From assembly GCA_000934455.1 (NCBI GenBank), contig KN885344.1:36378-60717 (forward strand): a DNA stretch of 24,340 bases. Reading direction: 5' to 3'. This stretch comes from Apostichopus parvimensis. Taxonomy: Eukaryota > Echinodermata > Holothuroidea > Aspidochirotida > Stichopodidae. Below are positions 1 to 9,785 of the stretch, one piece after another (the stretch's first letter is position 1; every line of letters starts with the position of its first letter). Made by a program: the position numbers and the translations under genes. Under the pieces are notes generated by a model that was not told where the DNA came from, did not search any database, and saw only the letters and a list, made by a program, of their open reading frames with translations.

Positions 1-1228
1 CCAGGCTGGTGATGTCCCTTAGGCTGGGGGTCATTATGATCTATACATACCAGGAATCAACTGTTTTCATTAGACCACATAAAAACATTAAGAGGACAAT
101 GGGAGAGGACAATGGGAGAGGACAATGGGAGAGGACAATGGGATAGGACAATGGGATAGGACAATGGGATAGAATGAAGATAGAGCATTGACAAAGGATT
201 GTGAAGCATTAGCATAACATGATTATTCATTAGATTATTTTATTGCAAGATTGCAAGCTTTCATTTGCCCTGGTATTACAACATTTTTTTTCGTGGGAGG
301 AGGGGGGGGGGGAGGCGTGGTGGTTGCAATTATTATGGTAAAACATGCTTTGATATGCCTACAATATAATTGGTGTTTGTTAGTTATTTTGGCTACATTG
401 CACACTTTAAAAAGTGCTAACTTAAAAACACATTTGTCAAGCCCTACAGCTACTGTTAAGAACATTTCAACTCTTTGCTTCCTTGATTTTGAATTACACT
501 CGCATTCACAGAAAGAGGTAATTAAAACCAACTGTACAGGAAAACTATGCTTACTTGCCTAGCTTACATGAGAGCATCTTTCCAATAACCTCAACCATTT
601 TTTATCTTTGTTTTGTTAGACCAGGGAGCAGCTGTTTATCAAACTGGTTACACTGATCTCAAGAGTGTTAGCTTATTCTTTTTGTTGGATGGGGGGAGAC
701 GGGGGGGGGGGGCTGTTTACTGATTTACAGCTCTCTGGTTTGAACAAGTCGTGACTGAGATAGGCTAGGCTACCTATACTGGTGCTGATCTGGTTAGGTT
801 TGCATCGTACTGTAATAGGCCTACCATCAACATGCTGTGGGGAACTTGGGGATGCATCGAGGGAATTCCATGATTTAAACATCACATCACAAAAGGGGCT
901 TTGAAAGCCTTTTGATGTGGGGCAGAAAAAATTCCATTTGGATCGTAATTGTGCTCACCTGCACTTGGATCCATCCACAAGCACGTCAGTCAGACTCCCT
1001 GTTCCCCTACCCCCCCCCACCCTGACACCCTTCACCCACTTCCCTCACTTTGAGCAAAAAATTGATGCCCATGACTGAATGCATACCATGCCAAGTTTCA
1101 GAAGTTGCTGTAGTTAAAAATTTGGAGAATTATAACGACTATATCAACATTAAACATTTACTTGGAGATCATACTCATACAGTAGACCATAGATATGTGA
1201 AGTTGATCTTTAGCTTCAGGTCATCGTG
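1..1228. other. 3' flank of the first NAT-like gene, no gene seen
   Basis: I see no supportable coding exon here. The stretch contains a 13-bp tandem repeat near the start, two long G runs (302-312 and 701-712) and C-rich tracts around 1009-1020. Reading frames across the G/C runs give only poly-Gly or poly-Pro and are not credible. The 3' UTR of the minus-strand NAT-like gene should lie here; the only AATAAA I noticed on the minus strand is at 238-243 (TTTATT on the plus strand), about 1 kb past the stop, so its role is uncertain. Confidence 0.6.
91..168. repeat. 13-bp minisatellite, six copies
   Basis: Six head-to-tail copies of a 13-bp unit, AGAGGACAATGGG. The first four copies are AG-type and the last two begin ATAGG, followed by a decayed seventh start (ATAGAATG). 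The ordered variants suggest expansion by slippage or unequal exchange from two adjacent founder units. No coding role is evident. Confidence 0.95.
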
Positions 1229-2134
1229 CTATTTAAAGTAATGTTTGGCAGCGTTATTAATCTCTTCCTCGGTATATTGGGGAAAATACTTGAAGACAGT
1301 CTCCTTGAAATGGTCTTTGGTTTCAATCAATGTCACATCTTTGTGTCCGTCTTCTGTCATTGTTGTGCATCGGCTCTGTGTGATGTTCACCATCAGTCTG
1401 TTTGGGTATCCCACCAATAAAAACAACTCAAATGCTTTGGATATAAGGTCAGGATTGGATACGAGTTCATGGTAGCCTTTTAGAATATCAGGGAAATGTG
1501 ATAAGTTTGTGGTCCTGAAAACTGTGAGTACTTCCCAGCAATCCTCGTCCTCGTAGTAAATAAGACGGGCGTCCCCAGGAGACGTCTTCGGCTGTTCTAC
1601 CTTTGTGCAAAAATGGATCACGCCTGGACTGGCATTGAAGAATTTGTACGGTATATTTCTGATTGTGTAGGTCGGCGAGACTCTAGTGAAATTGAGACAT
1701 ATCGGACTCAAGAAATAACGGCTGCCAACGTCAATCAGGTGCTTGCTTCCGGGATGGGTCAGGTCGTGGACTAAGATTGCCAGGTGGCTGTCTACGATAT
1801 GGTTTCTCCACCGATAGACACTGGACCAAACACCTAAGCTTCTAAAGTTGAAGTGGTTGAGTACAGCTTGTGCAAAGGCATTTAGACCTATGCAACTTGT
1901 TCCTTTCATGGTCACTACCGCCTTCTTGAACTCGTGTATGCTTAAGTCATTGATGTTCCCTTCGGATGTAAACTCTGGTATATTGGTGAATGGTAGCTTG
2001 TATTTCATTTGCTCCACAAAAGTATTCAGAAATAGTTGCCGGTCTTCTCTTGCCAACTTTTCAGGGGTTGGTATTTCCAATTTGTCTTCCAGGAAAGAGA
2101 GGGCCTCGTGTTTTGTGAGAGGATAGGTCACGGC
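1229..2134 (-). CDS. Arylamine N-acetyltransferase-like protein, terminal coding exon (paralogue 1)
   Basis: This exon encodes 301 residues plus a stop (TAG at 1231-1229) of the Acetyltransf_2 (NAT) family, about the whole length of a typical NAT. NATs transfer acetyl groups from acetyl-CoA to arylamines or hydrazines through a Cys-His-Asp triad. Counting from the first exon codon, the triad candidates are C81 (KGTSCIGLN), H117 (VDSHLAIL) and D135 (HLIDVG). Other family-like blocks are the N-terminal helix YPLTKHEALSFL, PFTN before the Cys loop, and LLVGY and KYFPQ near the C-terminus. The exon starts at an acceptor (TTCTTTTCAG|GCC, phase 0). The frame continues 20 codons upstream to an ATG at 2194, but that segment is the pyrimidine tract of the intron, so I do not use it. 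The first internal Met comes too late, so an upstream coding exon is needed; I did not locate it. The usual GG before the catalytic Cys is lost here (KGTSC), so the substrate may differ. Family membership is well supported; the actual reaction is not. Confidence 0.88.
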   Translation of the reverse strand, partial: AVTYPLTKHEALSFLEDKLEIPTPEKLAREDRQLFLNTFVEQMKYKLPFTNIPEFTSEGNINDLSIHEFKKAVVTMKGTSCIGLNAFAQAVLNHFNFRSLGVWSSVYRWRNHIVDSHLAILVHDLTHPGSKHLIDVGSRYFLSPICLNFTRVSPTYTIRNIPYKFFNASPGVIHFCTKVEQPKTSPGDARLIYYEDEDCWEVLTVFRTTNLSHFPDILKGYHELVSNPDLISKAFELFLLVGYPNRLMVNITQSRCTTMTEDGHKDVTLIETKDHFKETVFKYFPQYTEEEINNAAKHYFK

Positions 2135-3236
2135 CTGAAAAGAACAATTAAGAAACCAGAAAGAATCTTTTATTATGAATGAAATATCTCTCAATGAAGG
2201 GTTTATGCCCGTTTTACGTTTGTCAGATGTGCTAGTTGGCTTTGTAATATAGAGATGATCATTTGCCTACAAAGCTAGGACAGTGGTTAGTTAACCTGGG
2301 GAGGGGGGAGCCAGGGGGGGCAGGGAGAGGGAGAAAGGCAGGAGATAGTGTGTGGTTGTATGGTCAGCCAAAACACAACCATGGTTATATTAATGATTTT
2401 ACCATCAATAGTAAAATACCATGAGTATAGTGGTTAGTTGAGGGCGAGGGGTATGACTATTGTTCATGATTTTTTTTTTCCGGTTCTGATGAGTCAAAAA
2501 TTTGTAAGATAGGGTTACGAAATGTCAGGATTCATCAGGATTGCGTCATGTTTGCAACAAAAAATGTTGGATCAGATTTTCAAGAGGTCTTTGCAACATT
2601 AAAACAAAGAGCATTCACTGTTGTTTTACAATACATAAAATAAGAAAAGTACACATGTAGTTTGCATAGCTACAGTACATAAATACCGGAAGCATGATAG
2701 CATATTATTATATTGTTTTCAAACATGGTAGCTTTGTTATTGGACTCACAAAGTTGCTATAACCTATTTCATGATATAAGAACATTTTGGCTTATTGGTT
2801 TAAAAGTGAAAAGACATATATATATATGGGATTTGGCTATTAGGTATATTTCAAAAATGTACAGATTGTACATATATTTTTGCCAAGTATTTCGCCAGTT
2901 AGGCTGTCTAGTGAATTATCTCTATCATAGACTCACAATTATAAAGTAATATAACCATCTGTTTTTAATTGATTGATTGATTTATTTATTACAGCATTAG
3001 TGTTATGTCCTAGATGCACAGTGACAGAAAATAAAGTTTGAATTGCTTCACTGTAATTTTTTGTTCTGTATTGACCTTGGATAATTAGGGTAAACTTTCA
3101 ATCAGACTAGAGTTATGAAGTCCATGATGGGCAATACCAAATAATGAGAGAGTATATTCATATTATAAACATCCTCTTTTGAAGTAGAAAAGATACGATA
3201 AAAGTAAACTGATGGTTTTTGTGAAAGTTGAATATA
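2135..3236. other. Upstream intron/flank of NAT paralogue 1
   Basis: No coding exon recognised. Probably intron of the minus-strand NAT-like gene next to the acceptor at 2134. It contains a G-rich tract at 2298-2331 and AT-rich simple sequence (for example GATT/TTTA-rich at about 2970-2990). The missing 5' exon of this gene could be anywhere between here and about 8.5 kb. Confidence 0.5.
2298..2331 (+). other. G-run cluster, possible G-quadruplex
   Basis: At least four G runs of three or more (GGGG, GGGGGG, GGGGGGG, GGG) with loops of 1-5 bases match the general G-quadruplex pattern on the plus strand. This is the template strand for the minus-strand NAT-like gene. A function is not shown. 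Confidence 0.5.
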
Positions 3237-4690
3237 ACTTACTTCAACACTACAATGAAAGTTTGTAGTTTGCTTCAATAGTTCTTCAACACTACATTAA
3301 AGTTTGTATTTTGCTTCAATAGTACTTACTTCAACACTACAATGAAAGTTTGTAGTTTGCTTCAATAGTACTTACTTCAACACTGCAATGAAAGTTTGAA
3401 GTTTGCTTCAATAGTACTTACTTCAACACTACAATGAAATTTGTAGTTTGCTTCAATAGTACTCAACACTACATTAAAGTTTGTAGTTTGCTTCAATAGT
3501 ACTTCAACACTACATTAAAGGGTGTGAAGACTCGCGCAAAAAGAAACGTCTTATGCCGGTAATTTGACCTAGTTTCGAATGAGGTGTAACAGAAGTGTTA
3601 AACACTACCATCGATCCTAGAAAATACAAACACAGCTTGCTAACGTCAGTAATTAGACACTAGTGTACAGTCAGTACATACAGCTGTGGTCAATACCCAC
3701 AGCAAAGTATACAAACGATACAGCGATGGACATCTCAGGTCCAGCTAAAGATAACAAGGTATCACGTTTTATTACTGTCTGCATTTTGTAGCGACACGAA
3801 CAAAGCGTCACTTGCAAGCAACAGAAAGTTAACTTTTTCAGATGGCCGCATGCGGTTTGGGGCGAGTCTTCAATGCCTTTAAAGTTTGTAGTTTGCTTCA
3901 ATAGTACTTACTTCAACACTTCAATGAAAGTTTGTAGTTTGCTTCAATAGTAATTACTTCAACACTAAAATGAAAGTTTGTAGTTTGCTTCAATAGTACT
4001 TACTTCAGCACTACATTAAAGTTTGCTTTAATAGTACTTACTTCAACACTACAATGAAAGTTTGTAGTTTGCTTTAATAGTACTTACTTCAACACTAGCA
4101 TTGTAGCTACAATGCAAGTTTTTAGTTTGCTTCAATAGTACTTACTTCAACACTACAATGAAAGTTTGTAGTTTGCTTCAATAGTACTTACTTCTGCACT
4201 ACAATGAAAGTTTGTAGTTTGCTTCAATAGTACTTACTTCAACACTACATTAAAGTTTGTAGTTTGCTTCAATAGTACTTACTTCTGCACTACAATCAAA
4301 GTTTGTAGTTTGCTTCAATAGTACTTACTTCAACACTACAATGAAAGTTTGTAGTTTGCTTCAATAGTACTTAATACTTCACACTACAATGAAAGTTTGT
4401 AGTTTGCTTCAATAGTACTTACTTCAACACTACATTAAAGTTTGTAGTTTGCTTTAATAGTACTTACTTCAACACTACATTAAAGTTTTTAGTTTGCTTC
4501 AATAGTACTTACTTCAACACTACAATGAAAGTTTTTAGTTTGCTTCAATAGTACTTACTTGAACACTAAAATGAAAGTTTGTAGTTTGCTTTAATAGTAC
4601 TTACTTCAACACTACAATGCAAGTTTTTAGTTTGCTTCAATAGTACTTACTTCAACACTACAATGAAAGTTTGTAGTTTGTTTCAAGAGT
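3237..4690. repeat. 46-bp minisatellite, about two dozen copies, split by an insertion
   Basis: Tandem units of about 46 bp, recognisable by TTTGTAGTTTGCTTCAATAGT and ACTTACTTCAACACTAC. Two main unit types alternate: ACAATGAAAG and ACATTAAAG; the second contains TTAA. Some units are shortened (for example near 3283 and 3464) or carry point changes (TTTTTAG, CTTTAATAG, TTCTGCAC). The array is interrupted at 3519-3878 by a transposon-like element and then continues in register. Short frames within it are artefacts of the repeat. Confidence 0.95.
3519..3878. mobile_element. TTAA-flanked non-autonomous DNA transposon (MITE), 360 bp
   Basis: The element begins AGGGTGTGAAGACTCGC and ends with the inverse of AGGCATTGAAGACTCGC, so 14 of the first 17 terminal bases match, with an 11-bp perfect core (TGAAGACTCGC). 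It is flanked by TTAA on both sides (3515-3518 and 3879-3882). Deleting the element plus one TTAA restores a normal minisatellite unit (ACATTAAAGTTTGTAG), which shows directly that this is an insertion. TTAA duplications are typical of piggyBac and Kolobok superfamilies; I cannot tell which. It has no transposase frame; a 76-codon minus-strand frame overlapping it is not recognisable. A near-palindrome GGCCGCATGCGG lies near the right end. Confidence 0.88.
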
Positions 4691-4927
4691 CTGTCATATT
4701 TTCTTCTTCCATTTAGAAATCCTGCACAGCTGTTGTTGCCTGGCTTTATGTAGCCTATAGCTAGCAGTATCTTAGGTAGTCTTGCTTGAAACATCTTGTC
4801 AGCTTTAATATCTTGTTTTCAGGTAGTTGTTAACATTTTCCATACTCTGACAAACAAGCCACAATACACTTCCCTATTAAAGTTAACCCAGCTACTGTGG
4901 CAGATGTTAGCTAAGTTACAGACCAAT

Positions 4928-4957
4928 ACATGATAACATGATAACATGATAACATGA
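4928..4957. repeat. 8-bp microsatellite ACATGATA
   Basis: Three full copies of ACATGATA plus a partial copy, head to tail. Confidence 0.9.
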
Positions 4958-6320
4958 ACAACAAGTTGTGCAATAAACATTGCACTGGAGTACTATTGTG
5001 TAGTACTGTTATATGGGTGACCTTTGACCCCCTCCAGTTGCCCTGGGAGTGGGAGCATGTTCTTGGCCTTACCTACACTGTGTCATACACAACAGACTGA
5101 GAACATTCGTTTTGTAAACTACAGGCTTTGGTGTTTACATATTGACACAATTCAAATATTCAAAACTGAAAGAGTGTTGACCTGAACTTGAAGTGGTGAC
5201 AGCTAAATAACAAGGCACCTATTTGTGGTACCATGTGGTTATAAACTGACTCACCAGCTTAAGTTGACTGTAAGTTAAGGTGCTGGCTTTTTAGGAGTAA
5301 AGAAAAGAAAAGAAAACTAACAAAGATGAATGTAATTGCCACAGTACATGTACTAGGCTAGGCCTACATTCAGGTATATGCTGAGAAATGTATGTTGGAA
5401 GCACAGAATTAATCTTAGAATGTATCTTAGAGAACAGTCCTTTGTCCTTGGTACCTGTTACTTTTAATGTAATAAAATAATATATATTGTAATAAATTCA
5501 TGATAAGTAGATCTTGTTTACTTAGTAGTGATAAGAAGTAACAACCAAGCCATAAAGGTCAAAGTACATAGAGGCTGGCGAAGACGGGAATTAGAGGTCT
5601 CCCTCAAAGGCTTATTAAAATAGTCCTCTGGTAACAGATATTAGGGGGAGAAAATAAATGTATATAATAATTGAAAAATTGCCCCTTGGTAAGAAAAGAA
5701 GAGCATTGTCTCATATGATAGATATAATTAAGTCACTTCACATGACTAAACTGCTTTAATCAAGTTTGCTGACAATAAAAAAAAACTCCTAGCTGAGACA
5801 CATGTTTGTAGCATTCCTCCCTTTGCCTGCTAAAACCTTCCTTCATATGACCTTTGACCTTTTATTACTGTGCCCTATCTCTTTACCCACTATCGGCTGA
5901 TTATCGTTGCCAAGTTTGATCATAATTAGATTCACACCAACATGAAGAAGATTGGTGTTGAGAAACATGTATTGACCTTAGTAGCTACTATGGTGTGAAA
6001 ACTTTAATTAATATACAGAAAAACTTTGGTCAGGACCAAGCCAAATGGCCTGCGAAAAATAACAGCCATTTCAACTATAGTGTTGATGGATGGATAATTT
6101 GCTAGGCATTGTGTACTAATTGTTGTCTACTAAATATTTGCCTAAATATGATGCTAATTAAAGGTCATTTGAAGTCAACAGAGGTCAAAGTCTGGAAACC
6201 TTGTAAGCTTTCAACTGAGCCACATCTATGACGAATGGCTTTTCTGTGTCAGGATTTGACCTTTCCTCTATTAAGTGGCTGAGAGGGTTTTCCCACTTCC
6301 ACTAATGACTGTTATCAGTC

Positions 6321-6340
6321 ATCAATCAATCAATCAATCA
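6321..6340. repeat. (ATCA)5 microsatellite
   Basis: Five uninterrupted ATCA units. Confidence 0.95.
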
Positions 6341-7440
6341 TTGCAGAAGAGTACTACCTTTGCAATGATCAAGTTATCTGGAACTCTTGTCTGATGTTCT
6401 GGTACTTGTTTTCAGGACACATTTTCGTCAGATACTTTATCCATTAGGTGATTCCATATACAGTATAAACTATCAGGCTAGGTCTTAACTAGGCTCACTA
6501 AGCCTGCTGGCTTTCTGGTTCAAAAATACTTTCCAAATTTTACCATTTTTATGCCATTTCCATTAGTTTGAGCAACTATCACTGTTATTTGCGGTCATTA
6601 AATGACATACGTCATCCATGAACAACACCGGTGGTACATTGAGAAATAAACAAGAACATAAGATCAGACATTTAAAGATAATATCTTACAGGTCCCCCCC
6701 CCCCTTTTCGTTACACACGGAATCACTTTAAGAATAGTTTAACATTTGACATCATTGTGAATGGTTGGAACATGTGTTACGTGACTGCTAGCTATCTATG
6801 AGAGGGATTCAACCACTTGAGATTAACCAACATTCACGTACATAAAAGAATAGAGGAGAAAGGAGAATTTGTTCTGTTGAACTATAATCAAAACATACAT
6901 TACATTAACACATTTTAATTGCTGACAATAGAGTGAAGTCGCTGAGAGCAGGACGTGGTTCCTGGTAGGTTGGCGATTGTTGTTCCGTAGAGTTGGCGCG
7001 GCTAGTTAGGTTTTCGGAAGAGCGTGGTTTGAAATTGACGAACATATATTTTGTAGAAAAGATATTCAGAAATAGAAGGTTTCAAGTAAAAGTTATTCAC
7101 AGCATGAGTCCAAATCGAGAACATCCAAATGAATTATAACATCCTCCAGGTAAACGGATTGACGGAAAGTAAGTTCAACAAGTGAGAGAGAGATAAATCA
7201 GCATAGATGTATTCATTGCGTATGATACAGTAAAAACCATGTGGAAGCAGGCATGGGCAGAACAGAACGGCAATGTAAAATTTGGCAAAGTAGAACGGTG
7301 TTGACAGATAATGAAAAGATAGGCAACATGTCTAGTGAAGAGAGAAACCCTTCTTGTTTGGCGGAGTGAATAGAACTAACTCAATGAAAGCTACTGCCAA
7401 ATAGGAGCTAGCACGGCGTAGCGGTTATGTTACACTTATA

Positions 7441-8270
7441 TTAACACTGGTATTAACACATTCCTAGGTGTGCACAATCTGTTAAACTAAACTACGTACG
7501 TTGTATTAATGTATTAATACATTCCTAAGGTTTACACAATCAATTAAACTTAACTACCTATGTTGTATGAATTTATTAATGCATTCTTAAGGTTTACACA
7601 ATCAGTTAAACTTAACTACGTATGTTGTATACATGTATTAGTACATTCCTAAGGTTTACACAATCAGTTAAACTTAACTACCTATGTTGTATGAATTTAT
7701 TAATGCATTCTTTAGGTTTACACAATCAGTTAAACTTAACTACGTATGTTGTATACATGTATTAATACATTCCTAAGGTTTACACATTCAGTTAAGCTTA
7801 ACTACGTACGTTGTATAAATGTATTAACACATTCCTAAGGTTTACACAATCAATTAAACTTAACTACGTACGTTGTATAAATGTATTATTCCTAAGGTTT
7901 ACACAATCAATTAAACTTAACTACGTACGTTGTATGAATTTATTAATGCATTCCTAAGGTTTACACAATCAGTTAAACTTAACTACATATGTTGTATACA
8001 TGTATGTATTAATACATTCCCATGGTTTACACAATCAGTTAAACTTAATTACCTACGTTGTATAAATGTATTAAAACATTCCTATGGTTTACACAATCAA
8101 TTAAACTTAACCAAGTACTTTGTATATATGTATTATCCCTAAGGTTTATACAATCAATTAAACTTAACTACTGTACGTACATTGTATAAATGTATTATTC
8201 CTAAGGTTTACACAATCAATTAAACTTAACGACGTACGTTGTTTAAATGTATTAATACATTAATACATTC
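7441..8270. repeat. 62-63-bp tandem repeat, about 13 copies
   Basis: Each unit has the blocks CCTAAGGTTTACACAATCA, TTAAACTTAACTACGTA and GTTGTATAAATGTATTAATA. Copies differ by point changes (CTTAAGG, CCATGG, TACGTATG versus TACGTACG) and by short deletions near TATTATTCC. The left edge is decayed (CCTAGGTGTGCACAATCTG). The array lies about 250 bp downstream of the stop of NAT paralogue 2. A 70-codon plus-strand frame at 7930-8142 simply reads through the repeat. Confidence 0.93.
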
Positions 8271-8524
8271 AGAACTCAATCTAAACAAGGAAAATAATAG
8301 AGACAATCAACATTTACGAAAGGAAAGTGAACTAAATTGCCAAAGACGAAAACATAAAACGGGGAATGGTCAATATTTCCTTGAAACAAGGATTACTTCA
8401 GTTGGCAACAGTCATCTTCAAACGACCATATTTAGGAGTTAAGACAAGCAATATTAACATTGTCACATTCTGTCTGTTGGAATTATATCCATTTCAGGTA
8501 TTATTAGATTAGCATGGTTTCTCT

Positions 8525-9433
8525 TTATGTGCTACATTTATCAATGTTGTTAATAGTATGCTGAATTTGTTCAAGTGAGAATTGAGGGAAATATTTTAAT
8601 ACCATTTCAGTAAGGTGATCATTATCTGCAATCTTTGTGATCTCAACTCTGCCACCAGAAGTCATTGTCATACACTTCTTCAGCTTCATCTTAACCCACA
8701 GATCTTTATAATATCCCACTAGTAGTAAGTCGTTCAAAACGCCGGTATTCTGAGCTTCGAGAATACCAATGTTTAATTTTAAGGCATCTGAAAGATTCTT
8801 TTCTTCCATTGTTCGTAAAGTCATCAATACTTCCCACCATTTGTCATCTTCATGAAATATTAGTTGAGAGGTTCCAGGTTTGGTTCCAGGTTGTTGTATT
8901 TCCTGGCAAAACTGTATGATACCGTTACTGACCTGAAAATACTTGTACAAAACATTTCTGTTCTTATAAGTGAAAGAAGCTCTTCTAAAATCCAGCGAGA
9001 CAGGTGCACAAATCTGGAACTGGTTTCCAACATCTACCAGATGTCTGGATCCTGTCTGAGTGAGATCCCGAACAACCAGTGCAAGATGGTGATCCCCTAA
9101 AGGGTCCCGCCAACGATACACACTGCTGGGAATCTGGTGCGTCTTGAAACCGAGGTTTTCTAAGACCGCTTTCACAAATGTGTTGATGACCATGCAGTTC
9201 CCTCCTTGAGCCAACATCATTGCATCTTTGCACTGACTCAGGGAGGGGAGGCGAGGACCCTCTTGGAAGGATAGGAATGTCATGTTGGTGAAAGGCGTCG
9301 TCTGTTTCACCTGTTGCATCAGTCTTTGAAGAAATTCTGCTCTATCTTTGCTCAGTAATTGCTCCGGATTTTGTATATCCAGAGTGGTCTGTAGATACGA
9401 GAGGGTCTCATCTCTTGTAAGTGGGTACGGTAG
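8525..9433 (-). CDS. Arylamine N-acetyltransferase-like protein, terminal coding exon (paralogue 2)
   Basis: This exon encodes 302 residues plus a stop and is a clear paralogue of the exon at 1229-2134. Numbered from the exon start, the triad candidates are C80 (QGGNCMVIN, closer to the canonical NAT GGxC loop), H116 (GDHHLALV) and D134 (HLVDVG). The Cys-His and His-Asp spacings (36 and 18) are identical in both paralogues. Shared blocks include YPLT, PFTN, SSVYRWR, LLVGY, the C-x-TMT-x-x-G segment and KYFPQ. The exon begins at an acceptor (TTCAAAACAG|CTA, phase 0). The first Met is at residue 39, after the conserved N-terminal helix, so it is unlikely to be the start; translation probably begins in an upstream exon such as the candidate at 11825-12076. 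The product is predicted to be an acetyl-CoA-dependent acyltransferase, but the substrate is unknown. Confidence 0.88.
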   Translation of the reverse strand, partial: LPYPLTRDETLSYLQTTLDIQNPEQLLSKDRAEFLQRLMQQVKQTTPFTNMTFLSFQEGPRLPSLSQCKDAMMLAQGGNCMVINTFVKAVLENLGFKTHQIPSSVYRWRDPLGDHHLALVVRDLTQTGSRHLVDVGNQFQICAPVSLDFRRASFTYKNRNVLYKYFQVSNGIIQFCQEIQQPGTKPGTSQLIFHEDDKWWEVLMTLRTMEEKNLSDALKLNIGILEAQNTGVLNDLLLVGYYKDLWVKMKLKKCMTMTSGGRVEITKIADNDHLTEMVLKYFPQFSLEQIQHTINNIDKCST

Positions 9434-9568
9434 CTGTTTTGAAAAAAATGAAATGAAATGAGAGTAAATTAGGTTCCAATGGTAAGCAAGGATTTAACCA
9501 GTAAAATATCTTGAGCAAACGAACAAGAACGAAATAAAAAAGAGTGCAATCCATGGACTTCCTTATCG

Positions 9569-9785
9569 CTTCACAAACACTGGGTTTGTAAGCAGTTGAT
9601 TACAGGCTACATAATAGCATGTTTAAAGTTCATGCACCTCATTCAAATTATCTCTACACTGGAACGTCCTTGTACCTCTTCAAACAATGGGTATTGTAAC
9701 CAGTTGATTACAGGCTACATACTAGCATGTTTAAAGTTCATGCACCTCATTCAAATTATGTCTTCACTGGTACTCCTTGTACCTC
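9569..9785. repeat. Two-copy direct duplication, about 109 bp
   Basis: Copy 1 (9569-9677) and copy 2 (9678-9785) are adjacent and share long identical runs such as CAGTTGATTACAGGCTACAT and the block around TTTAAAGTTCATGCACCTCA. They differ at a handful of sites. A short third start (CTCTAAAC) follows. It looks like a recent tandem duplication in the intron or 5' region of NAT paralogue 2. Confidence 0.92.

Larger units (their letters stand above)
4691..7440. other. Non-coding stretch with microsatellites
   Basis: No coding exon, RNA gene or clear transposon recognised. It holds an 8-bp microsatellite (ACATGATA, three copies plus a partial, 4928-4957), (ATCA)5 at 6321-6340, and a C12-like run near 6693. 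The segment at about 6935-7030 is richer in CpG than its surroundings and could be a promoter or untranslated exon, but nothing decisive is visible. Confidence 0.5.

Noticed and set aside
235..562. Opposed frames of about 100 codons at the window start
   Set aside because: Both depend on the G run at 302-312, giving poly-Pro on one strand and poly-Gly on the other.
2135..2194. Upstream 20 codons of the NAT paralogue 1 frame with an ATG at 2194
   Set aside because: A clean acceptor (TTCTTTTCAG) lies at 2135-2137, and the paralogue at 9433 starts at the same point of the protein. The extra residues are intron read-through.
3237..4690. Regular repeat array that could be mistaken for CRISPR
   Set aside because: Units are head to tail with no unique spacers, and the window is clearly eukaryotic with spliced genes.
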